From contig NZ_CP045643.1 in assembly GCF_009498275.1 (NCBI RefSeq), forward strand, positions 6,076,001 to 6,140,000: a stretch of DNA of 64,000 nt, written 5' to 3'. The position numbers and the translations under genes are program-made. Below, piece by piece: positions 62,837 to 64,000 of the stretch. Positions within the stretch are counted from its first letter, which is position 1; each line of letters begins with the position of its first letter. Source of the DNA: Streptomyces fagopyri. GTDB taxonomy: Bacteria > Actinomycetota > Actinomycetes > Streptomycetales > Streptomycetaceae. The notes under the pieces are model-generated. The model saw only the letters and a program-made list of their open reading frames with translations. It had not been told where the DNA came from and made no database searches.

Positions 62837-64000
62837 ATGACCGGAGCATTCTCACGCGATCGACGCCGCTTACTCACCGCTGGGGGCGCGGTGCTCGGTG
62901 CGGCGGCCACCACCCAGCTGTGGCGGCCCACCACCGCCCGCGCGGCCGAAACACCCCTGCCCGGGGAGGTGTTCACGCTCGGCGTGGCCTCCGGGGACCC
63001 GCTGCCCGACGCCGTCGTGATCTGGACCAGACTCGCACCCGACCCGCTCGGCGGCGGTGGCATGCCCGACCGCGCGGTGCCGGTGGAATGGGAGGTCGCC
63101 GAGGACGCCCGCTTCAGAAGGCCGGTACGGAGGGGCGTCACGCAGGCGCTGCCCGCGTACGGGCACAGCGTCCACGTCGACGTACGCGGTCTGCGCCCCG
63201 ACCGCGCCTACTGGTACCGCTTCCGCGCCTCGGGCCGGCTCTCGCCCGTCGGACGCACCCGCACCGCGCCGCACCCGCACAGCCGCGGCGGCTCGCTCCG
63301 CGTCGCCCTGGCCTCCTGCCAGAACTGGCAGAACGGCTACTTCACGCCGTACGCCGACATGCTCGGCCAGGACCCGGACCTCGTCCTGTTCGTCGGTGAC
63401 TACATCTACGAGTCCGCGCCGTCCGCGACGGCCGTCCGCCGGCACGAGGGCGGCGGGGAGCCGTACACGCTGGTCGAGTACCGCAACCGCTACGCGCAGT
63501 ACCGCACCGACCCGCACCTCGCGGCGATGCACGCGGCCGCGCCCTGGGTGGTCACCTTCGACGACCACGAGGTCGACAACGACTTCGCCGGCGAGGTCCC
63601 GCAGGACCCGGCCAAACAGTCGCACGACGCCTTCGTGGCCCGGCTGACGGCCGCCTACCAGGCGTACTACGAGCACATGCCGGTCCGGGCGACCGCGGTC
63701 CCGGACGGGCCGCACATCCAGATGTACCGACGCCTCGACTTCGGCCGGCTGGTCCGGCTGAACGTGCTGGACACCCGGCAGTTCCGCAGCGACCAGGCGA
63801 CCGGCCGGGCGGGCGCCGAGGACCCCTCGATGACCATGCTCGGCGCCGCGCAGAAGGAGTGGCTGCTCGACGGCCTGCACCACTCGCCGGCCCGCTGGAA
63901 CCTCATCGCCTCGCAGATCATGATGGCCGAGACCGATCTGCAGGTGGGCGAGGGCAAGCTCTGGTACTACGACGCGTGGGACGGCTACCAGGCCGAACGC
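62837..64000 (+). CDS. phoD: Secreted alkaline phosphatase D, truncated by window end
   Basis: The ATG at 62837 opens a frame of 388 codons to the window edge. A Tat signal is present (SRDRRRLLTAGGAVLGAAATTQLW, cut near AETPLPG). The PhoD N-domain has VASGDPLPDAVVIWTRLAP. The metallophosphoesterase domain shows LASCQNWQNGYFTPY, FVGDYIYESAP, TFDDHEVDNDFAG and VLDTRQFRSDQ, giving the Asp, Glu and Asn/His metal ligands. It frees phosphate from extracellular phosphodiesters. A single loose PHO-box-like gttcagcgacc lies at about 62764, too weak to call. Confidence 0.9.
   Translation, partial: MTGAFSRDRRRLLTAGGAVLGAAATTQLWRPTTARAAETPLPGEVFTLGVASGDPLPDAVVIWTRLAPDPLGGGGMPDRAVPVEWEVAEDARFRRPVRRGVTQALPAYGHSVHVDVRGLRPDRAYWYRFRASGRLSPVGRTRTAPHPHSRGGSLRVALASCQNWQNGYFTPYADMLGQDPDLVLFVGDYIYESAPSATAVRRHEGGGEPYTLVEYRNRYAQYRTDPHLAAMHAAAPWVVTFDDHEVDNDFAGEVPQDPAKQSHDAFVARLTAAYQAYYEHMPVRATAVPDGPHIQMYRRLDFGRLVRLNVLDTRQFRSDQATGRAGAEDPSMTMLGAAQKEWLLDGLHHSPARWNLIASQIMMAETDLQVGEGKLWYYDAWDGYQAER

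Overview
The window is about 70% GC chromosomal DNA of a Streptomyces. The gene order is the conserved Streptomyces core block: trigger factor, clpP1-clpP2-clpX, valS-folC-ndk, mreBCD-pbp2-rodA, a CYTH/CHAD gene, a TIGR03960 radical SAM gene, then its usual partner (DUF2344/TIGR03936), rne, rplU-rpmA-obg. Many genes start with GTG, and codon usage is strongly GC3-biased outside the accessory parts.

Layout. 1-5300: an Eis-like acetyltransferase (cut by the window edge), a SpoIIE-type phosphatase, an HD hydrolase, an acyltransferase-3 membrane protein, a 64-aa membrane protein, tRNA-Gly(TCC) and tRNA-Pro(TGG). 5500-10200: tig and the Clp protease genes, with a good ClgR operator before clpP1. 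11.4-16.9 kb: valS, folC, a DUF4233-like protein, ndk. 17.2-23.6 kb: the elongation/sporulation wall cluster mreBCD-pbp2-rodA. 24.1-27.8 kb: CYTH/CHAD protein and the radical SAM protein.

27.7-51.3 kb is a composite island inserted at the 3' end of the radical SAM gene. A roughly 370-bp segment (last ~35 codons of that gene, a small downstream ORF and a terminator) is present at 27667 and again at 44070. Decayed copies lie near 45955, 48719 and 51072. The first two copies bracket a 16.4-kb actinomycete integrative and conjugative element (AICE). It carries a large serine integrase next to the right copy, a GntR/KorSA-like regulator, a TraSA FtsK-like translocase, small transfer genes and a frameshifted RepSA-like HUH initiator. 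It also carries lower-GC cargo at both ends: a Ser/Thr kinase with a PRTase-like and an RNase-H-fold-like partner on the left, and an EACC1-like protein plus a HExxH peptidase on the right. The remaining copies bracket three cassettes without recombinases: a secreted beta-helix protein, an arsenic operon (arsM, arsR, aquaporin, arsC), and an ECF sigma factor with a CU044_5270-like protein. The arrangement resembles staphylococcal SCC composite islands built by serial serine-recombinase insertion at one gene end.

51.7-64 kb: GYD and cupin genes, a 24-aa membrane peptide, a repeat-containing membrane protein, DUF2344/TIGR03936, RNase E/G with long Arg-rich arms, rplU-rpmA-obg, an 18-bp tandem repeat, and the first 388 codons of a Tat-exported PhoD phosphatase.

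No search was run. Families are assigned by reading motifs. The att interpretation rests on direct comparison of the repeated segments.
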